Of a stretch of DNA of 64,000 bases, positions 25,540 to 34,474 are shown piece after piece. This DNA is from Bacteroidia bacterium (lineage in GTDB: Bacteria > Bacteroidota > Bacteroidia > J057 > JADKCL01): contig JACJYV010000001.1 in NCBI GenBank assembly GCA_020635905.1, positions 186,001-250,000 of the forward strand, written 5' to 3'. Position numbers and translations under genes: made by a program. A model generated the notes under the pieces. The model searched no databases, was not told the DNA's origin, and was given only the letters and a program-made list of their open reading frames with translations. Each line of letters opens with the position of its first letter. Within the stretch, counting starts at the first letter, position 1.

Positions 25540-26964
25540 TCAATTCCCTTTAATTCCAAAAATCTCGTAGCGCTGCGCGCCCTCCCCACACGACCCCACC
25601 TGTTCCAGTTGGGGCCAGTTTACACAATTGGGAAACTCAGTGCGGGCGTATTCGCCCGCCACCAGATACTCGCCCAGCCTCAATTCCAGCGGCTTGCACA
25701 GGTCAGCATTGACATGCACCATGGGCTCCAGGCGATAATTTGCGCCTGAGGGCAGGAAAGTGACGATTTGCTCGTCGTAAGTAAACACATCCAGAATCCC
25801 CAGGCGATTAAGTTCCTCACCCAGACATTTTTCCCCCGCATTCACAGAGGCTGGATCCAGCAGGCGTTGAGCCAGCAAGGGAAAACTTTGCTGAGTAAAA
25901 ACCACCAGGAATACAATTATTCCTCCCACCTGCCACAGAAGCCTCATATTCTTCTTTTTTTGAATCCAATCCACGGCAAAGACCACAAATTCGCTCAAAT
26001 AAATGGCCGGGATGAAAATCAATTGAAAGCCAAAGCGGTCATAGCCCCGCGAAAGCAGGAAAAAGATCAGCTGGGCCAGGAAAACCAGGCCCAGAAACCA
26101 GTCCCGCGGGTCGCGGCGCACCTGCATTTTGAGTAAAAGTGCAGCCATGCCCAGCCAGATCAGGGGTTTGAAAAGCAGAAAGCGTAAGCTTTCTGTGAAT
26201 TCCAGGGCAAAAAATTCCTTTCCATACCCCGACCTCAATTCCCAGAAATCCCAAAAATCCTTTCCCTCCAAAACCCGTGAATAGATCAGGGCCACCCAGG
26301 CCAATCCCAGTAAAATTCCCTGAAAAGCCACTCCCACTGCCTTGGCCCAGTCCCGCCTGAAGAGGCTGGTAACCATAAAAAGGAGCATTCCTGCTCCCAA
26401 TGGCATCAAAATGGATTCCTTACAGGCCAGCGCAGTCAGAAATCCAACCAGCGCTCCCAAAAAATGATTGGCCTGCCCCTCCCCTCCTTTCAGCCAGCGC
26501 ACCTGAAACCAAAGCCCCAGAAAAAGCCAGAACAGCATGGGCACTTCCCCCAAAAACTGCGATCCGTAGGTCAGCAACTGGATATTTCCCGCAATCAGCA
26601 ATCCCGCCCAGAGAGCCTTCTTTTTACCCGTAAGTTCCCTCGCCAGAGCCAGAAAAATCCCCAGCAAGAGCAGACTGAAAGGCAGAATAAAGGCCCGGGC
26701 CGTAGCCATTGAAGTGCCAAAAATCTTCATCCAGATCGAAGCGGGCACCTGCACCGCAGGCCCCAGGGTAATAAACATGGATTCGGGATCACAATTTTCA
26801 CCCTGACCATCCAATGGGTAGCACAACTGTCCCGTCTCTGCAAAATGCTTCACCACCCGCCAGTGACCTGTGTCGTCGTACCAGATGGGACTTGTTCTTT
26901 GAAACCCCAGCAAAAGGGTCCCAAAAAGGCAGAACAATAGCACGTATGGAATGGTTTTACTCAA
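25540..26964 (-). CDS. Polytopic membrane protein, GT39/ArnT-like glycosyltransferase
   Basis: The 474-residue protein has about ten hydrophobic helices and the features of GT-C fold transferases: an early acidic loop 'IWYDDTGHW' (the Asp-containing first periplasmic loop), 'YGSQFLGEVPMLFW' as the second acidic motif, and a C-terminal soluble segment after the last helix. Such enzymes move sugars from polyprenyl-phosphate donors to lipids, proteins or glycans at the periplasmic face; a DPM1-like GT2 gene that could make such a donor is at 36 kb. Donor and acceptor cannot be predicted. The start is TTG (26964), immediately before the first helix; no in-frame ATG lies near. Confidence 0.75.
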   Translation of the reverse strand: MSKTIPYVLLFCLFGTLLLGFQRTSPIWYDDTGHWRVVKHFAETGQLCYPLDGQGENCDPESMFITLGPAVQVPASIWMKIFGTSMATARAFILPFSLLLLGIFLALARELTGKKKALWAGLLIAGNIQLLTYGSQFLGEVPMLFWLFLGLWFQVRWLKGGEGQANHFLGALVGFLTALACKESILMPLGAGMLLFMVTSLFRRDWAKAVGVAFQGILLGLAWVALIYSRVLEGKDFWDFWELRSGYGKEFFALEFTESLRFLLFKPLIWLGMAALLLKMQVRRDPRDWFLGLVFLAQLIFFLLSRGYDRFGFQLIFIPAIYLSEFVVFAVDWIQKKKNMRLLWQVGGIIVFLVVFTQQSFPLLAQRLLDPASVNAGEKCLGEELNRLGILDVFTYDEQIVTFLPSGANYRLEPMVHVNADLCKPLELRLGEYLVAGEYARTEFPNCVNWPQLEQVGSCGEGAQRYEIFGIKGN

Positions 26965-27083
26965 GGCGCAGGTTGTTGTTTTTCCCCGTTAAGGGTGTCA
27001 GCAGGCTGATTTCCATATTGCGGAAATAATTCTAACTTTGCGCAAGTTAATCATTGGTAACAGGATAAAAAATTCAATCCAAG

Positions 27084-28481
27084 ATGGCGAATACTTCCTT
27101 TGATCTTATTGTAATTGGCAGCGGCCCCGGGGGCTATGTAGCTGCAATCCGCGCTTCCCAACTCGGCATGAAAGTGGCCTGCGTTGAGCGCGAATCACTT
27201 GGTGGAATCTGCTTGAACTGGGGCTGTATCCCGACAAAAGCCCTGCTCAAATCTGCCGAAGTGTATGAATATACCAAACATGCGGCCGACTACGGAATCA
27301 AGGTCGAAGGATCTTCTCCCATGTTTGACAAAGTGATTTCCCGCAGCCGCGGCGTCGCCGACGGCATGAGCAAAGGCATTCAGTTTTTGTTTCGCAAAAA
27401 CAAAATCGAAACCCTGGAAGGCTTTGGCCGCCTGAAACCCGGCAAAAAAGTGGAAGTGACCGACGCCAAAGGCGGCAAAACCGAGTACACAGCCAACCAC
27501 ATTATCCTGGCGACCGGCGCCCGCGCCCGCAGCCTTCCCCACATGAAAATCGACGGCAAAAAGATCATTGGCTACCGCGAAGCCATGAACCTGCCCGAAA
27601 TGCCCAAATCCATGATTGTAGTAGGTTCTGGCGCCATTGGCACCGAGTTTGCCTATTTTTACAACGCCATGGGCACCCAGGTTACCCTGATCGAGTACCT
27701 CGATCGCATCGTACCCGTGGAGGACGCTGACGTTTCACGTCAGTTGGAAAAATCCTTCAAAAAACAGGGTATCAATGTCATGACTTCCTCTGAAGTAACG
27801 GCTGTTGACACCGCTGGCAAAGGCGTGGTAGCCACGGTCAAAACCAAAAAAGGCGAGGAAAAACTGAGCGCAGACATCCTCCTTTCCGCGGTAGGCGTGG
27901 TATTCAACACAGAAGACATTGGCCTGGAACAACTCGGGGTAAAAACTGAAAAAGGCCGTGTGCTGGTCAATGAGTGGTACGAAACCAATGTCAAAGGCAT
28001 TTACGCCATTGGCGACATCACCAGCGGTCCTGCGCTGGCTCACGTGGCTTCGCATGAAGGCATCATCTGCGTGGAAAAAATCAAAGGCATGCACGTGGAG
28101 CCCATGGATTATAACAACATCCCCGGCTGTACCTACTGCCAGCCTGAAATTGCTTCCGTGGGATACACAGAAGCCCAGGCCAAAGAAGCTGGCTATGAGA
28201 TCAAAGTGGGCAAATTCCCCTTCACTGCTTCTGGAAAAGCTTCTGCCTCAGGCAAGAAGGACGGATTCGTAAAAGTGATTTTCGATGCCAAATATGGCGA
28301 ATGGCTGGGCGCTCACATGATTGGCGCAGGCGTGACTGAGATGATTGCAGAAGCTGTGGTAGCACGCAAACTTGAAACCACCGGGCATGAGATCATCAAA
28401 TCCGTTCACCCCCACCCCACCATGTCCGAAGCAGTAATGGAAGCCGTGGCTGACGCCTACGACGAGGTGATTCACCTCTGA
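27084..28481 (+). CDS. lpdA: Dihydrolipoyl dehydrogenase (E3)
   Basis: This FAD-dependent oxidoreductase reoxidises dihydrolipoyl groups of pyruvate, 2-oxoglutarate and branched-chain dehydrogenase complexes and of the glycine cleavage system. The 465-residue sequence shows 'VIGSGPGGYVAAIRA' (FAD), the redox disulfide C43/C48 in 'GGICLNWGCIPTKALL', the NAD-binding 'VVGSGAIGTEFAYFY', 'YAIGDITSGPALAH' and the C-terminal interface His motif 'HPHPTMSE'. Nothing is missing. It stands as a single gene with a strong terminator; TAACTTTG at 27033-27040 may be part of its promoter. The E1/E2 partners are not in view. Confidence 0.97.
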   Translation: MANTSFDLIVIGSGPGGYVAAIRASQLGMKVACVERESLGGICLNWGCIPTKALLKSAEVYEYTKHAADYGIKVEGSSPMFDKVISRSRGVADGMSKGIQFLFRKNKIETLEGFGRLKPGKKVEVTDAKGGKTEYTANHIILATGARARSLPHMKIDGKKIIGYREAMNLPEMPKSMIVVGSGAIGTEFAYFYNAMGTQVTLIEYLDRIVPVEDADVSRQLEKSFKKQGINVMTSSEVTAVDTAGKGVVATVKTKKGEEKLSADILLSAVGVVFNTEDIGLEQLGVKTEKGRVLVNEWYETNVKGIYAIGDITSGPALAHVASHEGIICVEKIKGMHVEPMDYNNIPGCTYCQPEIASVGYTEAQAKEAGYEIKVGKFPFTASGKASASGKKDGFVKVIFDAKYGEWLGAHMIGAGVTEMIAEAVVARKLETTGHEIIKSVHPHPTMSEAVMEAVADAYDEVIHL

Positions 28482-28520
28482 TCCAATCCTTTACAGAAAG
28501 AAAAAATATTGTCATATTAA

Positions 28521-28549
28521 AAAAAGCCGGGAGTCCTCCCGGCTTTTTC
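28521..28549. terminator. Strong Rho-independent terminator after lpdA (bidirectional)
   Basis: AAAAAGCCGGGAG is mirrored by CTCCCGGCTTTTT with a 2-3 base loop, giving a T tract after the stem on both strands. It therefore can stop lpdA and the convergent small secreted protein gene. Confidence 0.92.
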
Positions 28550-28567
28550 TGTTTAATTGGATCATTT

Positions 28568-28930
28568 TCAATAACAAACCACGGTGGGATTGAAATTGAG
28601 ATCCATCAAAACGCAAACCAAAGGTTTGACCACGGGCGAGCCGCAGTTGAAGGGCCAGGTCCATGGGCCATTGCCAGACCCGCCTCCACAAGAGTAGGCA
28701 GTATTGACAAAATCAACCCGATAACCTGTTGAGTGCTTTTCAATGACAACTGCACCCGGGGCGCCGGGAATTCTGCCCAACTGGATACAATGGTAAGTAC
28801 CTGAAGCATTCAGTGCATTTTCTCTCAATTTTTCGTCCAAATCATTATTAAAACTTGAGCGAAAGCCGAAAAGTGGTAGAAATAACAGAACGGGAAGGGT
28901 AAATCTAACAATCTTTGAAAGCTTTATCAT
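28568..28930 (-). CDS. Small secreted Cys-containing protein of unknown function
   Basis: The 120-residue product has a hydrophobic signal segment ('IVRFTLPVLLFLPLFGF'). After a polar leader ('LDEKLRENALNASG') the rest is Gly, Pro and aromatic-rich with five Cys (in 'YHCIQ', 'YSCGGG', 'FNCGSP', 'LVCVL' and 'VVCY'). The 'ENALNASG' stretch is faintly like the leader of NVEALA-type peptides of Bacteroidota, but this is a weak resemblance. The length, a leader followed by a short Cys-rich core and a dedicated terminator support a real gene. No function is assigned. Confidence 0.6.
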   Translation of the reverse strand: MIKLSKIVRFTLPVLLFLPLFGFRSSFNNDLDEKLRENALNASGTYHCIQLGRIPGAPGAVVIEKHSTGYRVDFVNTAYSCGGGSGNGPWTWPFNCGSPVVKPLVCVLMDLNFNPTVVCY

Positions 28931-29216
28931 TTCGTTAAAAGTTTAGGTGGGACACAAACGGCATGATTCAATTTAGGAATTTATACAAAAAATTGCCCCT
29001 TTAAACTCAATTAATTTCCTTCATTTTAGCCATAATTTCCCCTGAAACGAAGCTTTGAATATTCCATCTCAGGTAACAACCCAGGGTCGGAAAATTTCAA
29101 TTTTTCGGAAAGGCGTTTACCCACCAACAATTCCAAAAGCCCAAAAAACAAGTTATCCCTGGTTGCCGTACCTCTTATTTAAAAAATACCTAACTTCGCA
29201 TTCCATAGATTACAGG

Positions 29217-30287
29217 ATGAAAAAGCAATTACTCATTACAGGAGGAGCAGGATTTATCGGGTCGCATCTCGTACGGCTGATGGTAAAAAAATATCCCGGG
29301 TATCACATTACCAATCTCGACAAACTGACCTACGCAGGCAACCTCGAGAATCTCCGTGACATTGAATCTGAACCCAATTACACCTTTGTGCGGGGCGACA
29401 TCACGGATACAGCTTTCATCCAAGAATTATTCCAAAACAATCATTTTGACGGGGTGATCCACCTGGCCGCCGAAAGCCATGTGGACCGCAGCATTGCCTC
29501 CCCCATGGAATTCGTCCTTACCAACGTCATTGGCACCGTCAACCTGCTGAATGCAGCCCGCATGGCCTGGAAAGATGGCGACCTGGCCCAAAAACGCTTT
29601 TACCATGTCTCGACCGACGAGGTCTATGGCTCCCTGACTGACGAAGGATTTTTCACGGAAACCACTTCTTACGATCCCCGCAGCCCTTATTCTGCCTCCA
29701 AAGCCAGCTCTGATCATTTTGTGCGGGCTTATCACCACACCTACGGACTGCCCGTGGTGTTGAGCAATTGCTCCAATAATTACGGAAGCCACCAGTTTCC
29801 CGAAAAACTGATTCCCCTTTTCATTTCCAACATCCTGCAAAGCAAACCCTTGCCCGTTTACGGCACAGGCTCCAACGTGCGCGACTGGCTCTGGGTCGTG
29901 GACCACTGCAGCGCCATTGATGTGATTTTTCACCAGGGAAAAGACGGTGAAACCTATAATATTGGCGGTAAAAATGAGTGGCAGAATATCGAGCTGATCA
30001 AAGTGTTGTGTCAGCTTATGGACGAAAAAACGGGTCAGAAACCTGGTACCGCGGCCCGCCTGATTACCTACGTGACCGACCGGGCCGGGCACGATTTTCG
30101 CTACGCCATTGACGCTTCCAAACTGGAACGCGAACTCGGCTGGAGTCCCAGCGTGACCTTTGAAGAAGGCCTTTCCAAAACCATTGATTGGTACCTCGCC
30201 AATGCCGAATGGGTCAGCCACGTACGCAGCGGCGAATATGCCAGTTACTACGAAAAACAATACGGAGACCGCCTGAAAGGCAACTGA
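29217..30287 (+). CDS. rfbB: dTDP-glucose 4,6-dehydratase
   Basis: The enzyme converts dTDP-glucose to dTDP-4-keto-6-deoxyglucose, the entry to rhamnose and other deoxysugars in surface polysaccharide. ATG 29217 (356 aa) is chosen because the Rossmann motif 'LLITGGAGFIGSHLV' follows immediately; an in-frame upstream extension to 29055 is not family-like. Other landmarks are 'HLAAESHVDRSI', the catalytic 'STDEVYG' (T133, D134, E135) and Y158/K162 in 'SPYSASKASSDHF'. The C-terminal 'VRDWLWVVDHC' and 'YNIGGKNEW' are also typical. The rest of the rhamnose pathway is not adjacent. The EamA gene starts eight bases after its stop. Confidence 0.95.
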   Translation: MKKQLLITGGAGFIGSHLVRLMVKKYPGYHITNLDKLTYAGNLENLRDIESEPNYTFVRGDITDTAFIQELFQNNHFDGVIHLAAESHVDRSIASPMEFVLTNVIGTVNLLNAARMAWKDGDLAQKRFYHVSTDEVYGSLTDEGFFTETTSYDPRSPYSASKASSDHFVRAYHHTYGLPVVLSNCSNNYGSHQFPEKLIPLFISNILQSKPLPVYGTGSNVRDWLWVVDHCSAIDVIFHQGKDGETYNIGGKNEWQNIELIKVLCQLMDEKTGQKPGTAARLITYVTDRAGHDFRYAIDASKLERELGWSPSVTFEEGLSKTIDWYLANAEWVSHVRSGEYASYYEKQYGDRLKGN

Positions 30288-30295
30288 TCCATTCC

Positions 30296-31165
30296 ATGGG
30301 ATTTCTCCTGCTCGCCTGCAGCATTTTCTTTTCGACCTTCATGGTGGCCCTGTTCAAGGAAATTGAACGGTTTCAACTCAATTTGCTGCCCGTTATCACC
30401 CTCAACTATCTGGTTTGCGCCATTTGGGGAATCAGCCTTTCCTGGGACGGTCTGCAACAGGAACTGAATCAGGACCTGCCTTTTCTGCTGCTGGCTGCCC
30501 TGACGGGCGCCCTTTTTGTCGCCAATTACCTCCTCATGGGCATCACTTCCCGCCATTTTGGGTTGGGAGTAACGGCCGTAATTGCCAAAATGGCCCTGGT
30601 TTTGCCCGTTCTTTTCTCCATTTTCTATTATGGAGAGAGTTTTTCCTGGCTAAAAGGAGTTGGGATTGCGATGGCGCTTGCAGCCATCTATCTTGTCAAT
30701 CGCAGAGGCAGCCCCCGGGAAGGTGAGCCCTCAGTCAAATCCTTTCTGTGGTCGATTCCAGCCCTCTTTGTGGCCGCAGGCGTGACGGATTCCGTGTTTA
30801 AATATTACGCCCAGGAATATTCCACCGTTCCCCAAAGCACTTACGGCATGATTTCATTTGGAGCAGGATTCCTGATCTGTATCCCCATTCTGGGAGTGGC
30901 TTTGCTGCGCAAAAAGACCCGTTTTCAGTTCAAAGATCTGCCCGGGGGCATCGTTCTGGGCTCGGCCAACTTCCTTTCCCTGCTGTTTTTCACCAAAGCC
31001 CTGGCCTGGTTTCAGGGACCAGTCATATTTCCCCTCAATCACATTGGCATCGTGCTCTTGGCGGGATTTACGGCGATTCTGGTTTACAAAGAACGTTTTA
31101 CCCCTGCCAATTATCTGGGCGTAGGACTCACGGTGGCCGCCATTTTACTCCTTCTTTTATCATAA
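30296..31165 (+). CDS. EamA/DMT-family transporter
   Basis: This 289-residue protein has about ten transmembrane helices in two repeated halves, the signature of drug/metabolite (EamA) exporters: 'FLLLACSIFFSTFMVALF' at the start, 'ANYLLMGITSRHFGLGVTAV', 'VLFSIFYYGESFSWLKGVGI' and 'GIVLLAGFTAILVYKERF' near the end. The substrate is unknown. ATG 30296 is chosen over an upstream in-frame ATG that would extend into rfbB with a hydrophilic, family-unlike sequence. It lies eight bases from the rfbB stop, so the two are probably co-transcribed, though no functional link is evident. Confidence 0.85.
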   Translation: MGFLLLACSIFFSTFMVALFKEIERFQLNLLPVITLNYLVCAIWGISLSWDGLQQELNQDLPFLLLAALTGALFVANYLLMGITSRHFGLGVTAVIAKMALVLPVLFSIFYYGESFSWLKGVGIAMALAAIYLVNRRGSPREGEPSVKSFLWSIPALFVAAGVTDSVFKYYAQEYSTVPQSTYGMISFGAGFLICIPILGVALLRKKTRFQFKDLPGGIVLGSANFLSLLFFTKALAWFQGPVIFPLNHIGIVLLAGFTAILVYKERFTPANYLGVGLTVAAILLLLLS

Positions 31166-31228
31166 ATCATGGTTTGGGGAACGCTTTTTGCCTATTTTCA
31201 GGCGGTGAAATTGTGTAAAATTTAAACC

Positions 31229-31834
31229 GTGACCGACAGTTTCAGGAGCATCAGTACTCCCACAGAAGCGTATCTGCGCGAAAAAGGATCCAAATTCCTG
31301 GCCTTTGCCTGGCCGGTCAGTTCATTGGCTGAAATTGAATCCCACCTGGAGGAAACCCGCAAGAAATTTCACGACTCAAGGCATGTTTGCTTTGCTTACC
31401 GCCTTGGCCCTGCGGGCGAAGAATGGAGAGCTTACGATGCGGGTGAACCCGCTCATTCGGCCGGGGACCCAATTTTGAACGAAATTCGTTCCCTTGAACT
31501 GACCCAGATTCTGGTGGTGGTGGTCCGCTATTTTGGCGGCACCAAGCTGGGCATACCCGGCCTCATTGAGGCCTATAAAACTGTGACCCGCGAGGCCCTG
31601 AGCCAGGCCACCATTGTGGAAAGCGTCATTACTGAGCCCCTGTCCATCAGATTTCCCTATGAAATGACCTCCACTGTGAATAAAATATTGCATCACCACA
31701 AACTGGAACCGGGCAAAGCAGAATATGGAGCAGATTGCCGCATGGAAATCCCGGTCAGAAAAGGTTTGTCGGAAGAGTTACAAAATGTATTTTTAGAAAT
31801 TGGTATCTTGGAAAAGAAAATTGATCCAAAATGA
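31229..31834 (+). CDS. YigZ/IMPACT-family protein
   Basis: The 201-residue protein carries the N-terminal UPF0029/IMPACT domain: 'KGSKFLAFAWPVSS', 'DSRHVCFAYRLG', 'YDAGEPAHSAGDPILNEI' (a variant of the D-D-G-E-P-x-x-T-A-G motif) and 'VVRYFGGTKLGIPGLI'. A C-terminal ferredoxin-like domain follows. The bacterial members are conserved but their biochemical role is not settled; the eukaryotic relative IMPACT regulates the kinase GCN2. The start is GTG (31229); no ATG precedes the conserved region. Its stop overlaps the start of the M36-like protease gene by four bases (ATGA). Confidence 0.9.
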   Translation: MTDSFRSISTPTEAYLREKGSKFLAFAWPVSSLAEIESHLEETRKKFHDSRHVCFAYRLGPAGEEWRAYDAGEPAHSAGDPILNEIRSLELTQILVVVVRYFGGTKLGIPGLIEAYKTVTREALSQATIVESVITEPLSIRFPYEMTSTVNKILHHHKLEPGKAEYGADCRMEIPVRKGLSEELQNVFLEIGILEKKIDPK

Positions 31835-33684
31835 AAAGACTTAGTCTGATTTTACTATTCATCAGCTCGCTTATTTTACCAACTCAGGCTCAGAAAATAG
31901 CCAAAGAAAAACCGGTTTTCAGCCAGGATCAAACTCCATCCACCTACCAGAAAATCAGCCTGCCCTTCACCCAATTGCCCACCCCGGGCCAGTTGAGCGA
32001 AGCCCTCAGAAAACGGGTTCCACTTTTGGATCAAACCCAATCTGAACTCAGGCTCACCCACCAGATCGAAAGTCCCGGCGGCTATCACTTTCAGTTTGAG
32101 CAAACGTATCAGGGCATTCCCCTCCTGCATCAGGGCCTGAAAGCCAATCTCAATAAATCCTTCCGCGTATTTTCCCTCATGAATAACCTGGCTGACTTTC
32201 CCCCGAATGTGCACGGAAGTTTTGTCATCACTTCTGAAATGATCAAAGGCAGGATTCAAAGAGAACTTCCAGACGGGCTTTTTGAAGTGAAGGTTAATCA
32301 ATTTTATTTACCAACTGACCAAGGGTTACAGGCCGTTTTGGTGGCTGAAACTTTCGGCAATGACAATGCTGGCGGCGCCTGGGAAATCGTTTTTGATGCA
32401 GAAACGGGAGATGAAATCTCCCGTCGTGACCTGGCTTCCTACGCCCCTCCTGCTGTGATTGATACCTCTTGTAAGGCACGGGTTTTTATGCCTGATCCCA
32501 TCACCCAGGCCCAAACCACCTACGGTGGCAATTATGAAGACAACGAGGATGCAGACAGCCCTTACCTCAATGCCTGGCGGCAGGAGGTGACCCTGCGGGA
32601 TATCCAGTGGGACGGCACCAATTTCATTCTGGAAGGTCCTTACGTGGTCATTAAGGACATTGACGCACCTCACACCCAGCCCTTTTCACCCACGGATTGC
32701 GCAAGTTTCAACGTGTTGCGCTTCAATGATGCCTTCGAGGATATCAACGCCTATTACCATATTGACACCCTTCACCGCTATATTCTGGATCTCGGGTTCA
32801 CCAATCTGCTGACTCAGGCTATTCGGGTGGATCCCCACGGGCTCAATGGCAGTGACAATTCCAAATTTGTACCCGGCAGCAATGCCTATCTTTCCTTTGG
32901 CGAAGGCGGCGTGGACGACGCGGAAGATGCGGATGTGGTGCTGCACGAGTATGGCCATGCCCTGTCCTACGGCGGATCGCCCGGCACCAATATCGGGACG
33001 GAGCGCCAGGGCCTGGATGAGGGAATAGGGGATTATATTGCCTCCTCCTACTCCCGCGGGCTTTCTTCTTATCGCTGGGATTGGGTTTTTTCCTGGGACG
33101 GACATAACGAATTCTGGCCCGGGCGTACTTCAAGTGATCCCACCTTATACACGGCTGCCAATAAAAGCGACATTTACGATGTAGGTGAAGTTTGGTCCTC
33201 CGCGCTGATGCATGCCTGGGGATTGCTGGGAAAGGAAAAAATGGATGGAATTTTCTTCCAGGAATTATTTTTGAATTTCGGTCAAATGAACCTCCACGAT
33301 GCGGGGCTTGCCCTGCTGGACGCCGACACCATGCGCAACGGAGGCGCCAATACGGTCACCTTGGTGGCTTGTCTGTGTCAATGGGATATATTGCAGGGAG
33401 TGGAATGTGCGGTTGGGATCAATCCCGAAATCCCTGAAAACAGCTGGATGGTTTTTCCAAATCCGGCCGACCAAAGCATTGAAATCCGTTTTGATCAGAT
33501 TCAGGTGGGAAAGGTTGACCACCTGGAAATTTTCAATCTCATGGGCCAGCAGTTGAAATCTGTAACGGTTAAAGGACTGAACAACCACATTGATCTGGCG
33601 GATTTGGAAAATGGATTGTATCTTATCCGTGCCACGGGCCCCAATGGAGTGGCTGGCACCAAAAAAATTGTGGTAGAACGTTAA
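31831..33684 (+). CDS. T9SS-exported M36-like metalloprotease
   Basis: The 617-residue preproprotein has a signal peptide ('LILLFISSLILPTQAQ'), an N-terminal propeptide with an FTP-like segment ('FQFEQTYQGIPLLHQGLKAN'), and a fungalysin-like zinc protease core. The zinc motif is 'HEYGH' (~372-376) with a third ligand Glu in 'GLDEGIGDY' (~397). The C-terminal ~80 residues form a T9SS type A sorting domain: 'VFPNPADQS', 'FNLMGQQLKSV', 'GLYLIRATG' and 'KKIVVER'. It is probably a secreted or surface protease activated by propeptide removal. The gene overlaps the YigZ gene by ATGA, so it may be co-expressed, though the products act in different compartments. Confidence 0.9.
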   Translation: MKRLSLILLFISSLILPTQAQKIAKEKPVFSQDQTPSTYQKISLPFTQLPTPGQLSEALRKRVPLLDQTQSELRLTHQIESPGGYHFQFEQTYQGIPLLHQGLKANLNKSFRVFSLMNNLADFPPNVHGSFVITSEMIKGRIQRELPDGLFEVKVNQFYLPTDQGLQAVLVAETFGNDNAGGAWEIVFDAETGDEISRRDLASYAPPAVIDTSCKARVFMPDPITQAQTTYGGNYEDNEDADSPYLNAWRQEVTLRDIQWDGTNFILEGPYVVIKDIDAPHTQPFSPTDCASFNVLRFNDAFEDINAYYHIDTLHRYILDLGFTNLLTQAIRVDPHGLNGSDNSKFVPGSNAYLSFGEGGVDDAEDADVVLHEYGHALSYGGSPGTNIGTERQGLDEGIGDYIASSYSRGLSSYRWDWVFSWDGHNEFWPGRTSSDPTLYTAANKSDIYDVGEVWSSALMHAWGLLGKEKMDGIFFQELFLNFGQMNLHDAGLALLDADTMRNGGANTVTLVACLCQWDILQGVECAVGINPEIPENSWMVFPNPADQSIEIRFDQIQVGKVDHLEIFNLMGQQLKSVTVKGLNNHIDLADLENGLYLIRATGPNGVAGTKKIVVER

Positions 33685-33698
33685 ATATTGCTGCTTAT

Positions 33699-33998
33699 AT
33701 GGAAATTGATCTCGCGATTAAGCTTACCCAGCACGACACCAACGTGTTTGATGCTGAACTTTCCTGCAACGGAAAGGTAAATACCATCCTCAACATGACC
33801 ACCAACACCTATAATCCAGGTGATACTTCCCGCACCATTGTGGCTCAGTTGTTTGAGATCGGGCAACATCCCGGCGGGCGCAAGACCGCCAATACAGGCT
33901 GGTTTATCCGCGGGTATGAAGAAAAAACCATCAAACTGATCCTGCAGGACAATAGTGGAAATGAATTAGGCGTCACTGAAACTGCCTACCCACATTAA
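33699..33998 (+). CDS. Small hypothetical protein, 99 aa
   Basis: I do not recognise a family. The protein is soluble with no signal peptide; alternating hydrophobic residues ('IDLAIKLTQHDTNVFDAEL', 'NTILNMTTNTY') suggest a beta-rich fold. It begins 15 bases after the M36-like gene stop with ATG. Its TAA stop (33996-33998) overlaps the first bases of a heptad array. Confidence 0.6.
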   Translation: MEIDLAIKLTQHDTNVFDAELSCNGKVNTILNMTTNTYNPGDTSRTIVAQLFEIGQHPGGRKTANTGWFIRGYEEKTIKLILQDNSGNELGVTETAYPH

Positions 33999-34054
33999 AC
34001 GGTTTACGGTTTACAGTTTACAGTTTTGAGCCGTAGACCGTAAACAGTAAACCG
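33999..34054. repeat. Heptad tandem repeat array C (ACGGTTT then TAAACCG), inverted
   Basis: Eight consecutive 7-bp blocks fill the gap between two convergent genes: two ACGGTTT and two ACAGTTT, then TGAGCCG, TAGACCG, TAAACAG and TAAACCG. The two halves are in opposite orientation of the AAACCGT unit, so the ends (33995-34006 and 34047-34058) can pair over about 12 bases. The block lies between the stop of the 99-aa gene (33996-33998) and the stop of the DUF3467 gene (complement of 34056-34058). Confidence 0.85.
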
Positions 34055-34055
34055 T

Positions 34056-34376
34056 TTACGCAATACCCGTCGGGCCGCCAAATCCACCAGGAAAGTTGGG
34101 TCCTCCCAGTGGAGGTTCAGGAAATTCAACTTCGCCGAAAGCGTTTTCGAATTTGTGCAAATTCTCATTCAAAGCTGCCAGCAGACGCTTGGCATGCTGT
34201 GGGGTCATAATGACCCGGGATTTTACCTTGGCTTTGGGCACCCCTGGCATCACACGAATAAAATCAATCACAAATTCTGAACTGGAATGTGAAATTACGG
34301 CCAGGTTGCTGTAAATCCCTTCTGCCAGATCTTCGGGCAGTTCAATATTGAGTTGGGGATTTGTATTTTCGCTCAT
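34056..34376 (-). CDS. DUF3467 protein
   Basis: The 106-residue sequence matches the DUF3467 pattern: 'AEGIYSNLAVISHSSSEFVI', 'DFIRVMPGVPKAKVKSRVIM' and 'PQHAKRLLAALNENLHKFE'. The C-terminus is a Gly/Pro-rich tail ('PNFPGGFGGPTGIA'). DUF3467 proteins are small cytosolic proteins found widely in Bacteroidota with no established role. The gene has its own short upstream region with TAAATTTG on the minus strand and ends inside heptad array C. Confidence 0.9.
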   Translation of the reverse strand: MSENTNPQLNIELPEDLAEGIYSNLAVISHSSSEFVIDFIRVMPGVPKAKVKSRVIMTPQHAKRLLAALNENLHKFENAFGEVEFPEPPLGGPNFPGGFGGPTGIA

Positions 34377-34474
34377 TTTAAATCTGATTTATTTGGGTAA
34401 AGTTAGGCAAATTTACCGCCAGGTTAAAACAATAGCCCGTCCAAAAAGTCATTTTGCAGGAAACCCTGAAAACC

